A DNA stretch of 64,000 nt from JABAAI01 sp965261955 (lineage in GTDB: Bacteria; Spirochaetota; Leptospiria; Leptospirales; Leptonemataceae). The notes beneath the pieces were generated by a model. The model ran no database searches. It was not told where the DNA came from and was given only the letters and a program-made list of their open reading frames with translations. The DNA lies in NCBI GenBank assembly GCA_965261955.1, contig CBDHEM010000069.1, positions 1,426,001-1,490,000 of the forward strand. Reading direction: 5' to 3'. A program made the position numbers and the translations under genes. Positions 27,859 to 37,749 of this stretch are shown here, in pieces. Every line of letters begins with the position of its first letter. The first letter of the stretch is position 1.

Positions 27859-29024
27859 TTCTCAAAATAAGGTAGGCCATATTTAGGAAGACATTCCATG
27901 AACGGATCTGGGTCCAATTCTTCTGTATTGTATACACCTGCTTTTTTCCATTTCCCTTGTAAAACAAGCATTGCTCCTATCATGGCAGGCACTCCGGTTG
28001 TGAATGAGATGGCTTGTGATCGTGTATCTGCAAATGCTTTTTCATGCTCGCAGATATTATAAATATAAATCTTTTTTAAGTGACCATCTTTTTTGCCTTC
28101 GATTACATTACCTATACAAGTTTTACCTGTATAGTTTTCGGCTAGACTTGCGGGATCAGGTAAAATTCTTTTCAAAAATTGAAGTGGAATAATTTCCATG
28201 TTTTTATATTGTATAGGCTGTATACTTGTCATTCCAACATTTTGCAATACACGAAGATGATTTAAATATTTTTCTCCGAAAGTCATAAAAAACCTTATAC
28301 GTTTAAGACTAGATATATTTTTAGTAAGGGACTCTAGTTCTTCATGATAAAGTAAATAAGACTCTCGGGTGCCTATTTCAGGATAATCCCAAGGGAAGTG
28401 AATAGACATTGCTTCTATTTCTTTCCACTCTCCTTTTTCCCAATAGCGTCCCATTTGCGTAATTTCTCTGATGTTGATTTCTGGATTAAAATTAGTAGCA
28501 AACGGATGACCATGATCTCCAGCATTACAATCAAATATATCAATATTATAAATTTCATCGAAATGATATTTAGCTGCATGTGAACAAAACACATTTGTCA
28601 CTCCCGGATCAAAACCGGATCCCAAGATAGCCGTTAACTTTTTCTGTGCAAATTTATCACAAAATGCCCATTGCTCTTTATATTCAAATTTTGGATTGCT
28701 AGGTGATTCATAATTTGCCGTATCAAGGTAATGAACACCGGCTTCCAGACAGGCCCTCATGATGGCCAAATTTTGATAAGGTAAAGCAACATGAATAACA
28801 AGATCAATTTGGTGTTTTTGGATAACTTCTAGTACATGCTTAGAGTCTTCTGCATTCACATGATCAATTTGAATAGTTTGTGATAGCTCTGAGCGTATTT
28901 TTGCACACTTTTCTATAGCACGACTTGCTAAAACAATTTTTGAAAAAACACTTGGTTCTGTTGCACACTTATAAGCGACCACTCGTCCGACTCCACCAGC
29001 TCCAATAATCAGAACACTACTCAT
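27849..29024 (-). CDS. Carboxynorspermidine/carboxyspermidine dehydrogenase
   Basis: 391 aa of the saccharopine-dehydrogenase-like family. N-terminal Rossmann motif VLIIGAGGVGRVVAYKCA; middle ILGSGFDPGVTNVFCSHA and FDCNAGDHGHPFATNFNPEIN, characteristic of CASDH/CANSDH. It condenses aspartate semialdehyde with putrescine or diaminopropane using NADPH. Paired with nspC it makes spermidine or norspermidine without SAM decarboxylase. Which diamine is used cannot be read from sequence. Confidence 0.9.
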   Translation of the reverse strand: MSSVLIIGAGGVGRVVAYKCATEPSVFSKIVLASRAIEKCAKIRSELSQTIQIDHVNAEDSKHVLEVIQKHQIDLVIHVALPYQNLAIMRACLEAGVHYLDTANYESPSNPKFEYKEQWAFCDKFAQKKLTAILGSGFDPGVTNVFCSHAAKYHFDEIYNIDIFDCNAGDHGHPFATNFNPEINIREITQMGRYWEKGEWKEIEAMSIHFPWDYPEIGTRESYLLYHEELESLTKNISSLKRIRFFMTFGEKYLNHLRVLQNVGMTSIQPIQYKNMEIIPLQFLKRILPDPASLAENYTGKTCIGNVIEGKKDGHLKKIYIYNICEHEKAFADTRSQAISFTTGVPAMIGAMLVLQGKWKKAGVYNTEELDPDPFMECLPKYGLPYFEKWI

Positions 29025-29234
29025 GAATATATTTGAAGGGAGGGTGATTTTTTACCGCATAAAAGTGTACTGTCTTTGTTTTCCATAAAATCCATAAAAT
29101 CTAATCCAAAAAATCTAATCCAGAAGGATATAGCAAAATGAAGAACACTTGTTAGTAAACCTACTTTTTATGTACGATAGAATTATTTCTTTCTATATTA
29201 AATAATCAAAAAAAATATTCTGTCTATCCAATTG

Positions 29235-29337
29235 AGGGGATGTTGCAAAAAGTAAGACAGACGGAGACGAATGCCGTAGACCATCAATTTAGGATATTTT
29301 TGATTAGGGCATTCTCTTACTTTTTGCAACATCCCCT
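29235..29337. repeat. Dispersed element, copy 3, with 23-bp perfect inverted ends
   Basis: The left end AGGGGATGTTGCAAAAAGTA (plus AGA) is exactly repeated in inverted orientation at 29315-29337, so the 103-bp unit has 23-bp terminal inverted repeats. The core (GAATGCCGTAGACCATCAATTTAGG) matches the other copies. This is MITE-like architecture with no coding capacity. I see no clear target-site duplication. Confidence 0.85.
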
Positions 29338-29408
29338 ATAAACATCTTTTTAGATGGCAAAGTTTGGGATCAGTCAAAAAAATTGACAAAGTGCTTCTAT
29401 AATCATGA

Positions 29409-29756
29409 GTGTACTGGAAGTGTGAAAATGATAAACAGGCAACAAGGCAATCCCTTCAGCTTTTAAAACAGCTTCTTAACGAGCCGGTTAAAGCATGCCT
29501 GCTGGTCTTTGGGATATTACTGATAAGCATTCAATATGAAAGTGGTTCCAAAGTAAATGATGTGACAGCAATAATTTCTGTTTCTACGTTGGCGGGTAGC
29601 TCTTTTGGGCTTGCGGATGCTACGGGCACTTCAGCAAGATTTAGAAATCCTACTGGTGAGCGCTTGATGGTTCAGGTAATGTATATGTGGCGGATAATGT
29701 TAACCATTGTATTCGTAAGATAACCAATAGATAACCATAGATAATCATATCAAAAT
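29409..29756 (+). pseudogene. Remnant of an NHL-repeat surface protein
   Basis: A frame from GTG 29409 has a hydrophobic N-terminal segment (KACLLVFGILLISIQY) and then VSTLAGSSFGLADATGTSAR and FRNPTG, which is the opening of a Leptospira-type NHL repeat. Right after FRNPTG the reading shifts: the next part of the repeat, GSGNVYVADNVNHCIRKIT, is found in another frame (about 29664-29720). Only about one repeat remains. Intact relatives have many repeats and an export signal. Clearly broken by frameshift and truncation. Confidence 0.75.
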
Positions 29757-30195
29757 AATTATCGATTTCTATATCTGAATGTATTGCATTCACTCCGCCC
29801 CATGACACATGTGGTGGAATGGAACATTGATAACTCAAATAGCCCGGTAGTTATTGATTGAGTTGTTTTGTGTTTTGTGTTTTTCTCGATCTGTCATTTT
29901 TTGAATGATTTCTCTGTCTTCTGATTGTAAGTGTCTGTGTTGTATAGTGGGTCTTCTCCTTGATTTTTGTTGTGGTGTATAAACCCCATTATGTGGCATT
30001 CCGGAGTACCTGATTTTGTCTAGTCTACTATTAAAATACATATTGTAATTCCTCAATAATGTAATGGAGCTTAACCTAAAACTTCTTGCTTACAGTCCAA
30101 CATAATTTTTCCTACAAGTAGAAGGCACACCCTAGTCAGTTCCTTTTTTACTTTTGTTGTTGCGAAACCGTTGTCGTTTCCGCTTTTATACCCTC

Positions 30196-31689
30196 ATGTC
30201 AAAAACTCAGCCATTTGGTGAAAAAAATATTCAAATAGGTCAGTTTGACCAAACAAAAACTCCGCTTTTTGATGCACTAAAAAAGCATATTCAAGAAGAA
30301 ATCGTACCGTTTCATGTCCCGGCTCATAAACATGGAAAGGGTCTTGAAGAGATGCGAAATTATGTTGGTAAAGAAATTTTTCATATGGATCTAAACTCTC
30401 TGGATGATGTGGATGATCTTTGTAGTCCCATTAGTGTCATTAAAGAAGCTCAAGACCTAACGGCTCAGGCATTCCAAGCAGATTTTGCTTACTTTCTTAT
30501 AAATGGGACGACTTCTGGGATTCATGCAATGATGCTTTCCGCACTGAGGCCAGGGGGACATATTATTTTACCTAGGAATTGCCATAAGTCTGCCTTTAGT
30601 GGCTTAATCTTATCTGGTGCGATACCCGTTTATGCACCCGTTGAGATGAATATTGAATTAGGTATCGCTACTATTTCCACGTGTGAGGGTGTTAAAAGTT
30701 GTTTTGAACGATCACCCCAAGCAGTTGTCGTTTTTCTTCTCAATCCAAACTACTATGGCTTTTGTAGTAATCTAAAAGGTTTGATTGAATTATCAAAAAA
30801 GTGGGAGGCCTCAGTTCTTGTTGATGAAGCTCATGGAGGGCATATGCTTTTTCATCCGGAACTTCCGCCAACAGCTATGGAGTTGGGTGCAGATATGAGT
30901 GTTGTTAGTATGCATAAAACGTGTGGGTCACTTACGCAAAGTGCGATACTTCTTTCTCAGGGTGATATATATTCTATGGAGCATATCTCCAATACGCTTA
31001 ATTTATTGCGTAGCACAAGTGCCTCTTATCTCTTAATGTCTTCGTTAGATATCGCTCGGAAGCAAATGGCCACGAATGGTAAAGAATTAATTCAATCTAC
31101 ACTTGATCTAGCCCGTTATGCTAGAGAAAAAATCAATTCTATTGATGGTCTATATGCATTTGGAAAAGAGCTTATAGATAATAAAACTGTAATGGACTTT
31201 GATGAAACCAAACTTTGTGTTTATGTACGTCGAATAGGTATGACCGGTTTTGAAATGAACAGGCGTCTTAGACAAGAGCATAATATTCAAATAGAATTAG
31301 CTGACTTAAATAACATTATGGCTCTAGTTAGTTTTGGAGATTCAAAAAAATCACTAGATGCATTAATTCACGCTTTAGCTTCTATAGCTAAGAAAGCAGT
31401 TATTCAAGATTTCAAAAGAGTTACTTCAATACCAGATATGCCGAAAATAATTGTTACACCACGGGATGCATTTTATTCTAATAAGAAGACGGTGACTCTA
31501 CAGAAGTCTATTGGTGAAGTTGCCGGAGAGATGATAATGGCATATCCCCCAGGCATTCCTATAGTTTGTCCAGGAGAAAGAATCGCAAGAGATGTTGTAG
31601 ATTATATAAATATATTAAAAGAGCATGATTGCCATTTACAAGGTACGGCTGACCCTTATGTTGATCACGTTCAAATTCTAGGATTATAG
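30196..31689 (+). CDS. Orn/Lys/Arg decarboxylase (fold-I, PLP)
   Basis: 497 aa from ATG 30196; an upstream TTG in frame adds 14 unconserved residues. Motifs: PFHVPAHKHGKG, FLINGTTSGIHAMML, LVDEAHGGHMLFHPELPP (Asp/His contacts to PLP) and SMHKTCGSLTQSA (PLP-binding Lys). This is the short, SpeA/CadA-like class I enzyme without the response-regulator-like wing domain. Substrate may be arginine, lysine or ornithine; sequence does not decide. It is divergent from the carboxynorspermidine pair and plausibly feeds that pathway with a diamine precursor. Confidence 0.88.
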   Translation: MSKTQPFGEKNIQIGQFDQTKTPLFDALKKHIQEEIVPFHVPAHKHGKGLEEMRNYVGKEIFHMDLNSLDDVDDLCSPISVIKEAQDLTAQAFQADFAYFLINGTTSGIHAMMLSALRPGGHIILPRNCHKSAFSGLILSGAIPVYAPVEMNIELGIATISTCEGVKSCFERSPQAVVVFLLNPNYYGFCSNLKGLIELSKKWEASVLVDEAHGGHMLFHPELPPTAMELGADMSVVSMHKTCGSLTQSAILLSQGDIYSMEHISNTLNLLRSTSASYLLMSSLDIARKQMATNGKELIQSTLDLARYAREKINSIDGLYAFGKELIDNKTVMDFDETKLCVYVRRIGMTGFEMNRRLRQEHNIQIELADLNNIMALVSFGDSKKSLDALIHALASIAKKAVIQDFKRVTSIPDMPKIIVTPRDAFYSNKKTVTLQKSIGEVAGEMIMAYPPGIPIVCPGERIARDVVDYINILKEHDCHLQGTADPYVDHVQILGL

Positions 31690-31703
31690 TTGGCGTTATA
31701 GTT

Positions 31704-31739
31704 AGGGCCTTTGCTTTAGGGGACTCAAGTAAAGGCCCT
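31704..31739 (+). terminator. Hairpin after the decarboxylase gene
   Basis: AGGGCCTTTGCTT (31704-31716) pairs with AAGTAAAGGCCCT (31727-31739), 12 of 13 bp, loop 10 nt, 14 bp after the stop codon. There is no T-run, so it is an incomplete intrinsic terminator or a transcript-stabilising stem. Confidence 0.5.
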
Positions 31740-31828
31740 AACGAAAAAGAAAGCGCCGTTCCAATCGCAAAAATAAGCTTTGCTTGTTTTCTCCATAAAA
31801 TAGACCCCTGTTTTTTTTCGCGGCTTTT

Positions 31829-31951
31829 AAACTGAGGTTTTGTCCTAACCGTACCTTGGCAAAGCCTTCCATTGTGGGACTGTTGTAGCAGCCTCTTTTT
31901 CGCTGCCTCAAAATTGAGGCTTTGCCCTAGCTTTGCTTCGGCAAGCCCTCC
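31829..31951. repeat. Imperfect 43-bp direct repeat in intergenic DNA
   Basis: 31829-31871 and 31910-31951 align as AAAYTGAGGYTTTGYCCTA...GGCAARSCYTCCA. Between them is GTGGGACTGTTGTAGCAG, which resembles one end of the dispersed element. Non-coding. Confidence 0.55.
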
Positions 31952-31991
31952 AAGCCTTTCACTTTTTCTTTTTGGTGAAGATTTTTTTTAT

Positions 31992-33014
31992 TCATTGTCG
32001 CTCGGAATGATTTGGTAGACATTTTTTAACTTGAGGAATGATTTCAGCGACGGTCGCCTCTAGGGGCAGATTTACACCTGTCGCACAAGCGGTTTGATGC
32101 CCCCCTCCACTATATTTTTCAGCCACGGGTAGAATATTCACGCTGTAGCGCGAACGAAAGGAAATTCGCGTGAAATTGGCTTTGTTTTGTACAAAAACTA
32201 TTCCGATTAGTACATCTTTGACTTCAAACAATTCATCAATGAAACCGTCTATATCTTCTTTAGAGCATCCTTCTTTTGTGAGGTCGTCCATATGGAGCGC
32301 AAACCAGGCAATTCGAAAGTCTTCTGTTGTTTGCAAGGTATTGTATGCAATGTGACGTGCTTTAAAACGATTTGGGGAATAATGGGATGTTATGGCTTCT
32401 GATATTTCAGCTGGATTGATTTTATGCTTCAGTAATCTTGCCGCTACTTGGTGGGTCAGGGGATTTGTTTTCCTGTATTTGAAGTGACCACTATCGCTAA
32501 TGAGACCAAGGTACAAGGCTTGGGCCACTTCTAATGGGGGTTCTATTCTTTCAATGGCCATAAGCATATATATAATTTCAGCGCATGCACTCGCTTCAGG
32601 AAACATAAAAAAAATATCATCATCCGATTCTATACCATCATGGTGATCAATAACAATCAAGTTAGAGTGATCAGGGTGGATGTATTTGCTTGGTTTAGAT
32701 ATTCGGTCTATACTTGAATTATCAAGGGAAACAACTACTCTATCTTCTAAGATGCTGTGATCAAAATCTTCTTCAGTGGTAAAGATAGTTGGATGATAAG
32801 AATTATTTGTAAATACCAGTCCTTCCGGTCCCTCGAAGGGATCGTTGTTATAGATAACAACATCTTTTCCCTTCATCTGCAAAAGATAAGAAAGCCCCAC
32901 TTGGGAACCCCAACCATCAGCATCGGGCTTAACATGCGTTGTTAATAAAAATTTATCATTTTGGAGTAACTTTTCCCAAAGTACTCGGAAGCGTTTATGA
33001 ATAGTAACCATCAC
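31992..33014 (-). CDS. DHH/DHHA1 phosphoesterase (NrnA-like)
   Basis: 340 aa. The N-terminal DHH domain has LTTHVKPDADGWGSQVGLSY (metal ligands) and IDHHDG; the C-terminal DHHA1 domain has SGGGHQTACATG. Family members hydrolyse short oligoribonucleotides, 3'-phosphoadenosine 5'-phosphate or cyclic dinucleotide products. Length and motif order fit NrnA/MgpA rather than RecJ or PPase. Cytoplasmic. It stands alone, divergent from pheS. Confidence 0.82.
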   Translation of the reverse strand: MMVTIHKRFRVLWEKLLQNDKFLLTTHVKPDADGWGSQVGLSYLLQMKGKDVVIYNNDPFEGPEGLVFTNNSYHPTIFTTEEDFDHSILEDRVVVSLDNSSIDRISKPSKYIHPDHSNLIVIDHHDGIESDDDIFFMFPEASACAEIIYMLMAIERIEPPLEVAQALYLGLISDSGHFKYRKTNPLTHQVAARLLKHKINPAEISEAITSHYSPNRFKARHIAYNTLQTTEDFRIAWFALHMDDLTKEGCSKEDIDGFIDELFEVKDVLIGIVFVQNKANFTRISFRSRYSVNILPVAEKYSGGGHQTACATGVNLPLEATVAEIIPQVKKCLPNHSERQ

Positions 33015-33153
33015 ATCAATTTTTGACTAATCTAATCAAATGTCTATTTATAAAAATAAAAAATAATTTTCAACAAAAAGCATAATTAGTGAAAAATAAT
33101 GACATCAAAAAAACATAATGTTTTTATAAGTAGGCTCCGAAAGTCTGGCCGGT

Positions 33154-34185
33154 ATGAGCTTGGAAGAATCCAAACAAAAAATAAGTATTATGGAAAAGGA
33201 AGTGTTCCTTTCATTAAAAAAATGCCATGATAAATCATCGTTAGACCATTTTCATAATCATTATTTAGGTAAAAATAGTTTTTTGAGCTCTATAGCGAAA
33301 AATTTGAAAAATATGCCTTCTGAAGAGCGGCGTACTTTGGGTCAATGCATGAATAAAGCGCGTCAAAATTGGGAAGAAATGTACCATGGTATTCGTGAAA
33401 AAATAGAAAAAAACGTGATAGAAGAACGTATCAAAAAGGAAAAATATGATATTTTACGTCCCCTCTTTTCTCCCCGAGGACACCTTCATCCTATTACGCA
33501 AATGCAAAATCGTGTAGAAGATATCTTTTGTTCAATGGGGTTTCAAATAATGGAAGGTCCGGAAGTGGAAAGTGATGCCTATAATTTTGAAAAATTAAAT
33601 TTTTCCCCTGATCATCCCGCACGGGATATGCAAGATACTATATGGACAGAAGATGGTGCTTTGTTGCGAACTCATACTTCCCCTGTCCAAGTTCGCTCAA
33701 TGGAAAAGCTCACACCCCCTTTTCGAATGATAGCACCTGGTCGATGTTTTCGTTATGAAGAAATAGATGCTTCACATGAAAATACCTTTCATCAAGTTGA
33801 AGGTATGCTGGTTGATCATGAAGTCTCGATTGCCCATTTGATTCACATTATGAAAAGTTTCCTTGGAGCTATTTTTGAAAGAGAAGTAAAGGTTCGTTTG
33901 CGCCCGGGTTACTTCCCTTTTGTGGAGCCGGGATTTGAGTTAGACATGTCTTGTCTTTTATGTAAAGGAAATGGCTGTCAGACTTGTAAAAATCATGGTT
34001 GGTTAGAAATACTTCCTTGCGGCTTAGTTCATCCGAATGTACTGCTAGCTGGTGGTATTGATGTGAAAGAATGGTCCGGTTTCGCTTTTGGTTTAGGTTT
34101 AGATAGGCTTGTTATGATGTCTTATGGCATTGAAGATATTCGCCATTTTCTTTCTGGTAATTTGAGATTTTTAGAGCAATTCTAA
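33154..34185 (+). CDS. pheS: Phenylalanyl-tRNA synthetase alpha subunit
   Basis: 343 aa. N-terminal coiled coil, then class II motifs: GPEVESDAYNFEKLNFSPDH, RDMQDTIW, LLRTHTSPVQVRSM, FRMIAPGRCFRYEEIDASHE and the motif 3 block FAFGLGLDRLVMM. A small Cys-rich insert (CLLCKGNGCQTC) is usual for PheS. It charges tRNA-Phe as an alpha2-beta2 enzyme with PheT, whose gene starts 38 bp downstream. Confidence 0.96.
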   Translation: MSLEESKQKISIMEKEVFLSLKKCHDKSSLDHFHNHYLGKNSFLSSIAKNLKNMPSEERRTLGQCMNKARQNWEEMYHGIREKIEKNVIEERIKKEKYDILRPLFSPRGHLHPITQMQNRVEDIFCSMGFQIMEGPEVESDAYNFEKLNFSPDHPARDMQDTIWTEDGALLRTHTSPVQVRSMEKLTPPFRMIAPGRCFRYEEIDASHENTFHQVEGMLVDHEVSIAHLIHIMKSFLGAIFEREVKVRLRPGYFPFVEPGFELDMSCLLCKGNGCQTCKNHGWLEILPCGLVHPNVLLAGGIDVKEWSGFAFGLGLDRLVMMSYGIEDIRHFLSGNLRFLEQF

Positions 34186-34223
34186 CATGCAAATAAGTAT
34201 ATTAGATTGAATAGATTTTCATA

Positions 34224-36899
34224 ATGAAGCTTTCTTTAAACTGGCTAAATGATTTTGTCGATTTATCCGGTATTTCCGCAAAAGAAATTATGAACAAGCT
34301 GACACTCTCAACCTGTGAAATCGAGGGTTTTACAGAAACGTATTCTCATCTAAAACAAGTGCAAGTCGCTCAGATTATCTCTGTACAAAAACATCCCCAA
34401 GCAGACCGGCTTAGTGTATGTCAGGTAAAAAGTGATACTGGTGTTATAAATATTGTATGTGGAGCTCCTAATGTGCGTCCGCATATGTTTGTTGCTTTGG
34501 CTCCCGTGGGCACTATGCTTCCCCTATCAGATACAGAGAATAAAGGTGAAGTGAAAATCATCGAAATTCGAAAGGCAAAAATACGTGGTATAGAATCTTT
34601 TGGAATGCTTTGCTCTGCACAGGAGTTGCAACTAGAAGCTATTATGACGGGTATGGTGAATCAGGATATTGGCATACTAGATTTAGAAAAATTCCCCATA
34701 GAAAAAAAGAAAATAGAAGTTGGATACATATTGAATCATCTTTTTCCTTTTTGTGATTTAATTTTTGAAGTAGATAATAAGTCGATCACCCATCGTCCAG
34801 ATCTTTGGTCTCATTGGGGGTTTGCTAGAGAACTTTCTGTTTTATTTAAAAGTCCCTTAAAACAAAACCCGTTGAATCTTAAGCCACGGAGATTGAATCT
34901 AAAGCTCCCCCAAAAAAAAATTCATATAGAAGAAGAAGCAGCTCTAGCCTATTATGGATTTTCCATTAGTAAGGTGAAAATCAAGGCATCCCCCTTGTGG
35001 ATGCAAGCCCGTCTTATAAATATAGGGCAAAGGCCGATTAATAATGTTGTAGATGCTTCAAATTACGTTATGTTCGACGTCGGACAGCCCACTCATGCTT
35101 TTTCTATGGGCTCATTACAAGAAGATACTATTCATGTTCTTAAAAATAAGGAGGAGTTAGGAATACAATCCTTTACAACACTCGATAAAGAAAAACGAAA
35201 ACTTCCTTTGGAAAGCATACTTATTTTAGATGGCCCAGCAATAAAGAAACGGGTTATAGCTTTAGGTGGGATAATGGGAGCTTTCAGTTCTGGTGTACAG
35301 AATACTCAAAATGATGATGGAATAGACTCTAAATCTATTTCCCAAGATTTTTTTATAGAATCTGCGTGTTTTCCTAGAAATCTGATTAGAAAAACCATCA
35401 GTACTTTGGGATTACGTACAGATGCTGCTCAGAGATTTGAAAAAGGCTTAGATCCCCTACAAGCTCTTCCGGCTCTTTATCGAGTAGCTTATTTTATTAA
35501 ACAAAGTTGCTCTGAAGTAGAGATTGGTAAGTTGTGTGGGAAAGTATCTAGAACTCCTAAGCTAAAAATTATCCGAATAAACCTCAAACAAATCAGGCAA
35601 CGTTTGGGCTTTACAATTCGTCTAGAAGAAATACAAAAAATACTCACAGGTCTTGGTTTTATTGTAAAATGGAAAGAAAAAAAGCCAGAGCAATTAGGAA
35701 ATTCCAACTCTATGCAGAAAAATAAACGAGTAAAAGATGCCTTGGACATAGATTTTCAAATTTCAGTTCCTAGTTATCGATCAAATTACGATGTGAATTT
35801 ACCTGAAGATATAGTGGAAGAGTTAGGGCGTATTTATGGCTATGATAATATTCCCGCAAAAGTCCCGTCGGGTAGCTTGCTACCCTCGCCTCTTCCTGCA
35901 AGAAAATTGCTTCTTCGTGAAATTCAAGAATACTTTGCCTATAGTGCACATTTTAGTGAAACTTATAATTATAGTTTTGCCTCCTCTTCGCAAAAGGATC
36001 TTTTTAAAAATAAAAATCAGATTTTATTGAAAAATCCAGTTTTTGAACACAAAAATAGTCTTCGCACTAGTCTTTTGCCGGGCCTTCTCGAACAAGCTGT
36101 TGTCAATCAAGATCGTTTTATTGAAGTCAGGCTTTTTGAGCAAGGGCGTATTTATTTTAAAAAACAGGATATTGCTTCTGAAACTCAGAGTGAACTTCCC
36201 CAAGAAGAAAATCATATCACACTTCTTTTTATGCCAGAACTAACGGATGCTCTTAAAGGAAAGCCAGAAGAAAAGAATGCAGAACTACTTTCACATCTCA
36301 TTGGTCTTCGTCAAAAAATGGAAACGATTTTACAACGCATCTTAGGAAAGGATATCCAATTTTCATATTCTTCATCTGAAGAAATACAAAGTAAAGAAAG
36401 GGAGGAGCATCTTTTATTTTTACATCCGGGTTCACAGATATTATTTTCTAACTCTTTTGTGGGTATTTTGGGGAGTCTTGGTATGCTTCATCCTGATTGG
36501 GAAACTCGATTTTTAATTAAACGGCCAACGCTAGTTGCAAATATAAATTTTGATTCTATTTATCGAGCTTATCAAAAATCGCAAAAAAATAGAGTCAAAG
36601 GCTATTCTTCTCCTTCTATATATCCGAATTCAAATTTTGAAATATCTCTTCTTATGCATATTGCGGAAAAAACAGATGTTCCTTTGCGACATATTCAAAA
36701 GATGAAAATAGAGGCAATCCAATCCATGCGTTATATAAAAGAATACCAAGGTACTCCCCTTCTATCTGACCAGAAATCGGTTAGTTATGAAATATCTTGT
36801 GGTAAGCGGGATGCGACACTCAAGAGCGAAGAGTTACAAAAAATACTTGATGAAGTCGTTGATCATCTCAGAAAAAAAGGGTTTGCTTTGCGTACATAA
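34224..36899 (+). CDS. pheT: Phenylalanyl-tRNA synthetase beta subunit
   Basis: 891 aa, longer than the usual roughly 800. It opens MKLSLNWLNDFVDLSG; the EMAP/tRNA-binding domain has KHPQADRLSVCQV and NIVCGAPNVRPHM. The B3/B4 editing domain and B5 follow (INNVVDASNYVMFDVGQPTH), then the catalytic-like core LPEDIVEELGRIYGYDNIP and a C-terminal anticodon-binding domain. The extra length is spread over charged loops, for example around 35660-35750. Same operon as pheS. Confidence 0.95.
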   Translation: MKLSLNWLNDFVDLSGISAKEIMNKLTLSTCEIEGFTETYSHLKQVQVAQIISVQKHPQADRLSVCQVKSDTGVINIVCGAPNVRPHMFVALAPVGTMLPLSDTENKGEVKIIEIRKAKIRGIESFGMLCSAQELQLEAIMTGMVNQDIGILDLEKFPIEKKKIEVGYILNHLFPFCDLIFEVDNKSITHRPDLWSHWGFARELSVLFKSPLKQNPLNLKPRRLNLKLPQKKIHIEEEAALAYYGFSISKVKIKASPLWMQARLINIGQRPINNVVDASNYVMFDVGQPTHAFSMGSLQEDTIHVLKNKEELGIQSFTTLDKEKRKLPLESILILDGPAIKKRVIALGGIMGAFSSGVQNTQNDDGIDSKSISQDFFIESACFPRNLIRKTISTLGLRTDAAQRFEKGLDPLQALPALYRVAYFIKQSCSEVEIGKLCGKVSRTPKLKIIRINLKQIRQRLGFTIRLEEIQKILTGLGFIVKWKEKKPEQLGNSNSMQKNKRVKDALDIDFQISVPSYRSNYDVNLPEDIVEELGRIYGYDNIPAKVPSGSLLPSPLPARKLLLREIQEYFAYSAHFSETYNYSFASSSQKDLFKNKNQILLKNPVFEHKNSLRTSLLPGLLEQAVVNQDRFIEVRLFEQGRIYFKKQDIASETQSELPQEENHITLLFMPELTDALKGKPEEKNAELLSHLIGLRQKMETILQRILGKDIQFSYSSSEEIQSKEREEHLLFLHPGSQILFSNSFVGILGSLGMLHPDWETRFLIKRPTLVANINFDSIYRAYQKSQKNRVKGYSSPSIYPNSNFEISLLMHIAEKTDVPLRHIQKMKIEAIQSMRYIKEYQGTPLLSDQKSVSYEISCGKRDATLKSEELQKILDEVVDHLRKKGFALRT

Positions 36900-36945
36900 A
36901 AGCCGCCGCGAAAACTATGAAAGCGATTACTCTTTCTTCTTCAGT

Positions 36946-37722
36946 TCATGTGCGCATTCTGTAGCCTTTTTTGATCAGTATATAACTTAGGATATACAGT
37001 AAAATAGTGCTAATCAATACAATGAAAAATGCATACTGAATGGGGATATCAGAGTAGCCTATAAATCCATATCTAAAAGCATCGACTAAATATAAAATAG
37101 GATTGAAAAGAGAAATTTCTTTCCAAGGACTACTCAATAGATCAATGGAATAAAATACCCCACCTAAATAGGTTAAGGGTGTTAAAATAAAGCTTGGTAC
37201 GATTGTAACATCATCAAAACGTCTCGAAAAAATAGCATTTAAGAATCCCCCTAGAGAAAACAACGTAGCCGCTAACAGGGCAAATGTAAGTAAAACAGCT
37301 ATATTATAAATTTGTAACTTAGTAACAAAGGCCAGAGAAACCAACAGTACTACACTCCCGACTAGGAAACCACGGACTATGCCTCCAGAAATGTAACCTA
37401 TGATTATGGCAGAAGGCGGTACGGGAGCAACCATAATCTCTTCTATATTTTTTTGAAATTTCGATCCAAAAAAAGAAGATACCACATTAGCATAAGAGTT
37501 GGTAATGATCGACATCATAATCAGTCCCGGAATAATAAAGTTTATATAATCATGGTTACCCATTTGACCTATTCGACTACCGATCAATTTGCCAAAAATA
37601 AAAAAATACAAGCACATCGTAATAGCGGGAGGAGCTATAGTTTGTATCCAAATACGCAGAATACGCATGATTTCTTTATTCATAATTGTTTGCAGAGCAA
37701 CGAAATAGATTTTTTTGTTCAT
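36946..37722 (-). CDS. ABC-2 type transporter permease
   Basis: 258 aa with six predicted membrane helices. Blocks FIIPGLIMMSIITNSYANVV and the ABC-2 signature LTPLTYLGGVFYSIDLL fit the YadH/NodJ-like permeases of two-component exporters. It partners the ATPase encoded 27 bp upstream on the same strand. Substrate unknown. Convergent with pheT. Confidence 0.87.
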   Translation of the reverse strand: MNKKIYFVALQTIMNKEIMRILRIWIQTIAPPAITMCLYFFIFGKLIGSRIGQMGNHDYINFIIPGLIMMSIITNSYANVVSSFFGSKFQKNIEEIMVAPVPPSAIIIGYISGGIVRGFLVGSVVLLVSLAFVTKLQIYNIAVLLTFALLAATLFSLGGFLNAIFSRRFDDVTIVPSFILTPLTYLGGVFYSIDLLSSPWKEISLFNPILYLVDAFRYGFIGYSDIPIQYAFFIVLISTILLYILSYILIKKGYRMRT

Positions 37723-37749
37723 AATGTGTGAATGAAATAAAAGATTTGA

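Larger units (their letters stand above)
29025..30195. other. Decayed intergenic region
   Basis: 1.2 kb containing a 103-bp inverted-repeat element (29235-29337) and an NHL-repeat pseudogene (29409-29756). A 73-codon minus frame at 29835-30056 looks random (Gln/Arg/His-rich). No functional gene is evident. Confidence 0.5.

Noticed and set aside
29383..29403. TTGACA and TATAAT as a promoter for the NHL remnant
   Set aside because: The hexamers are only 9 nt apart, far from the 16-18 nt needed.
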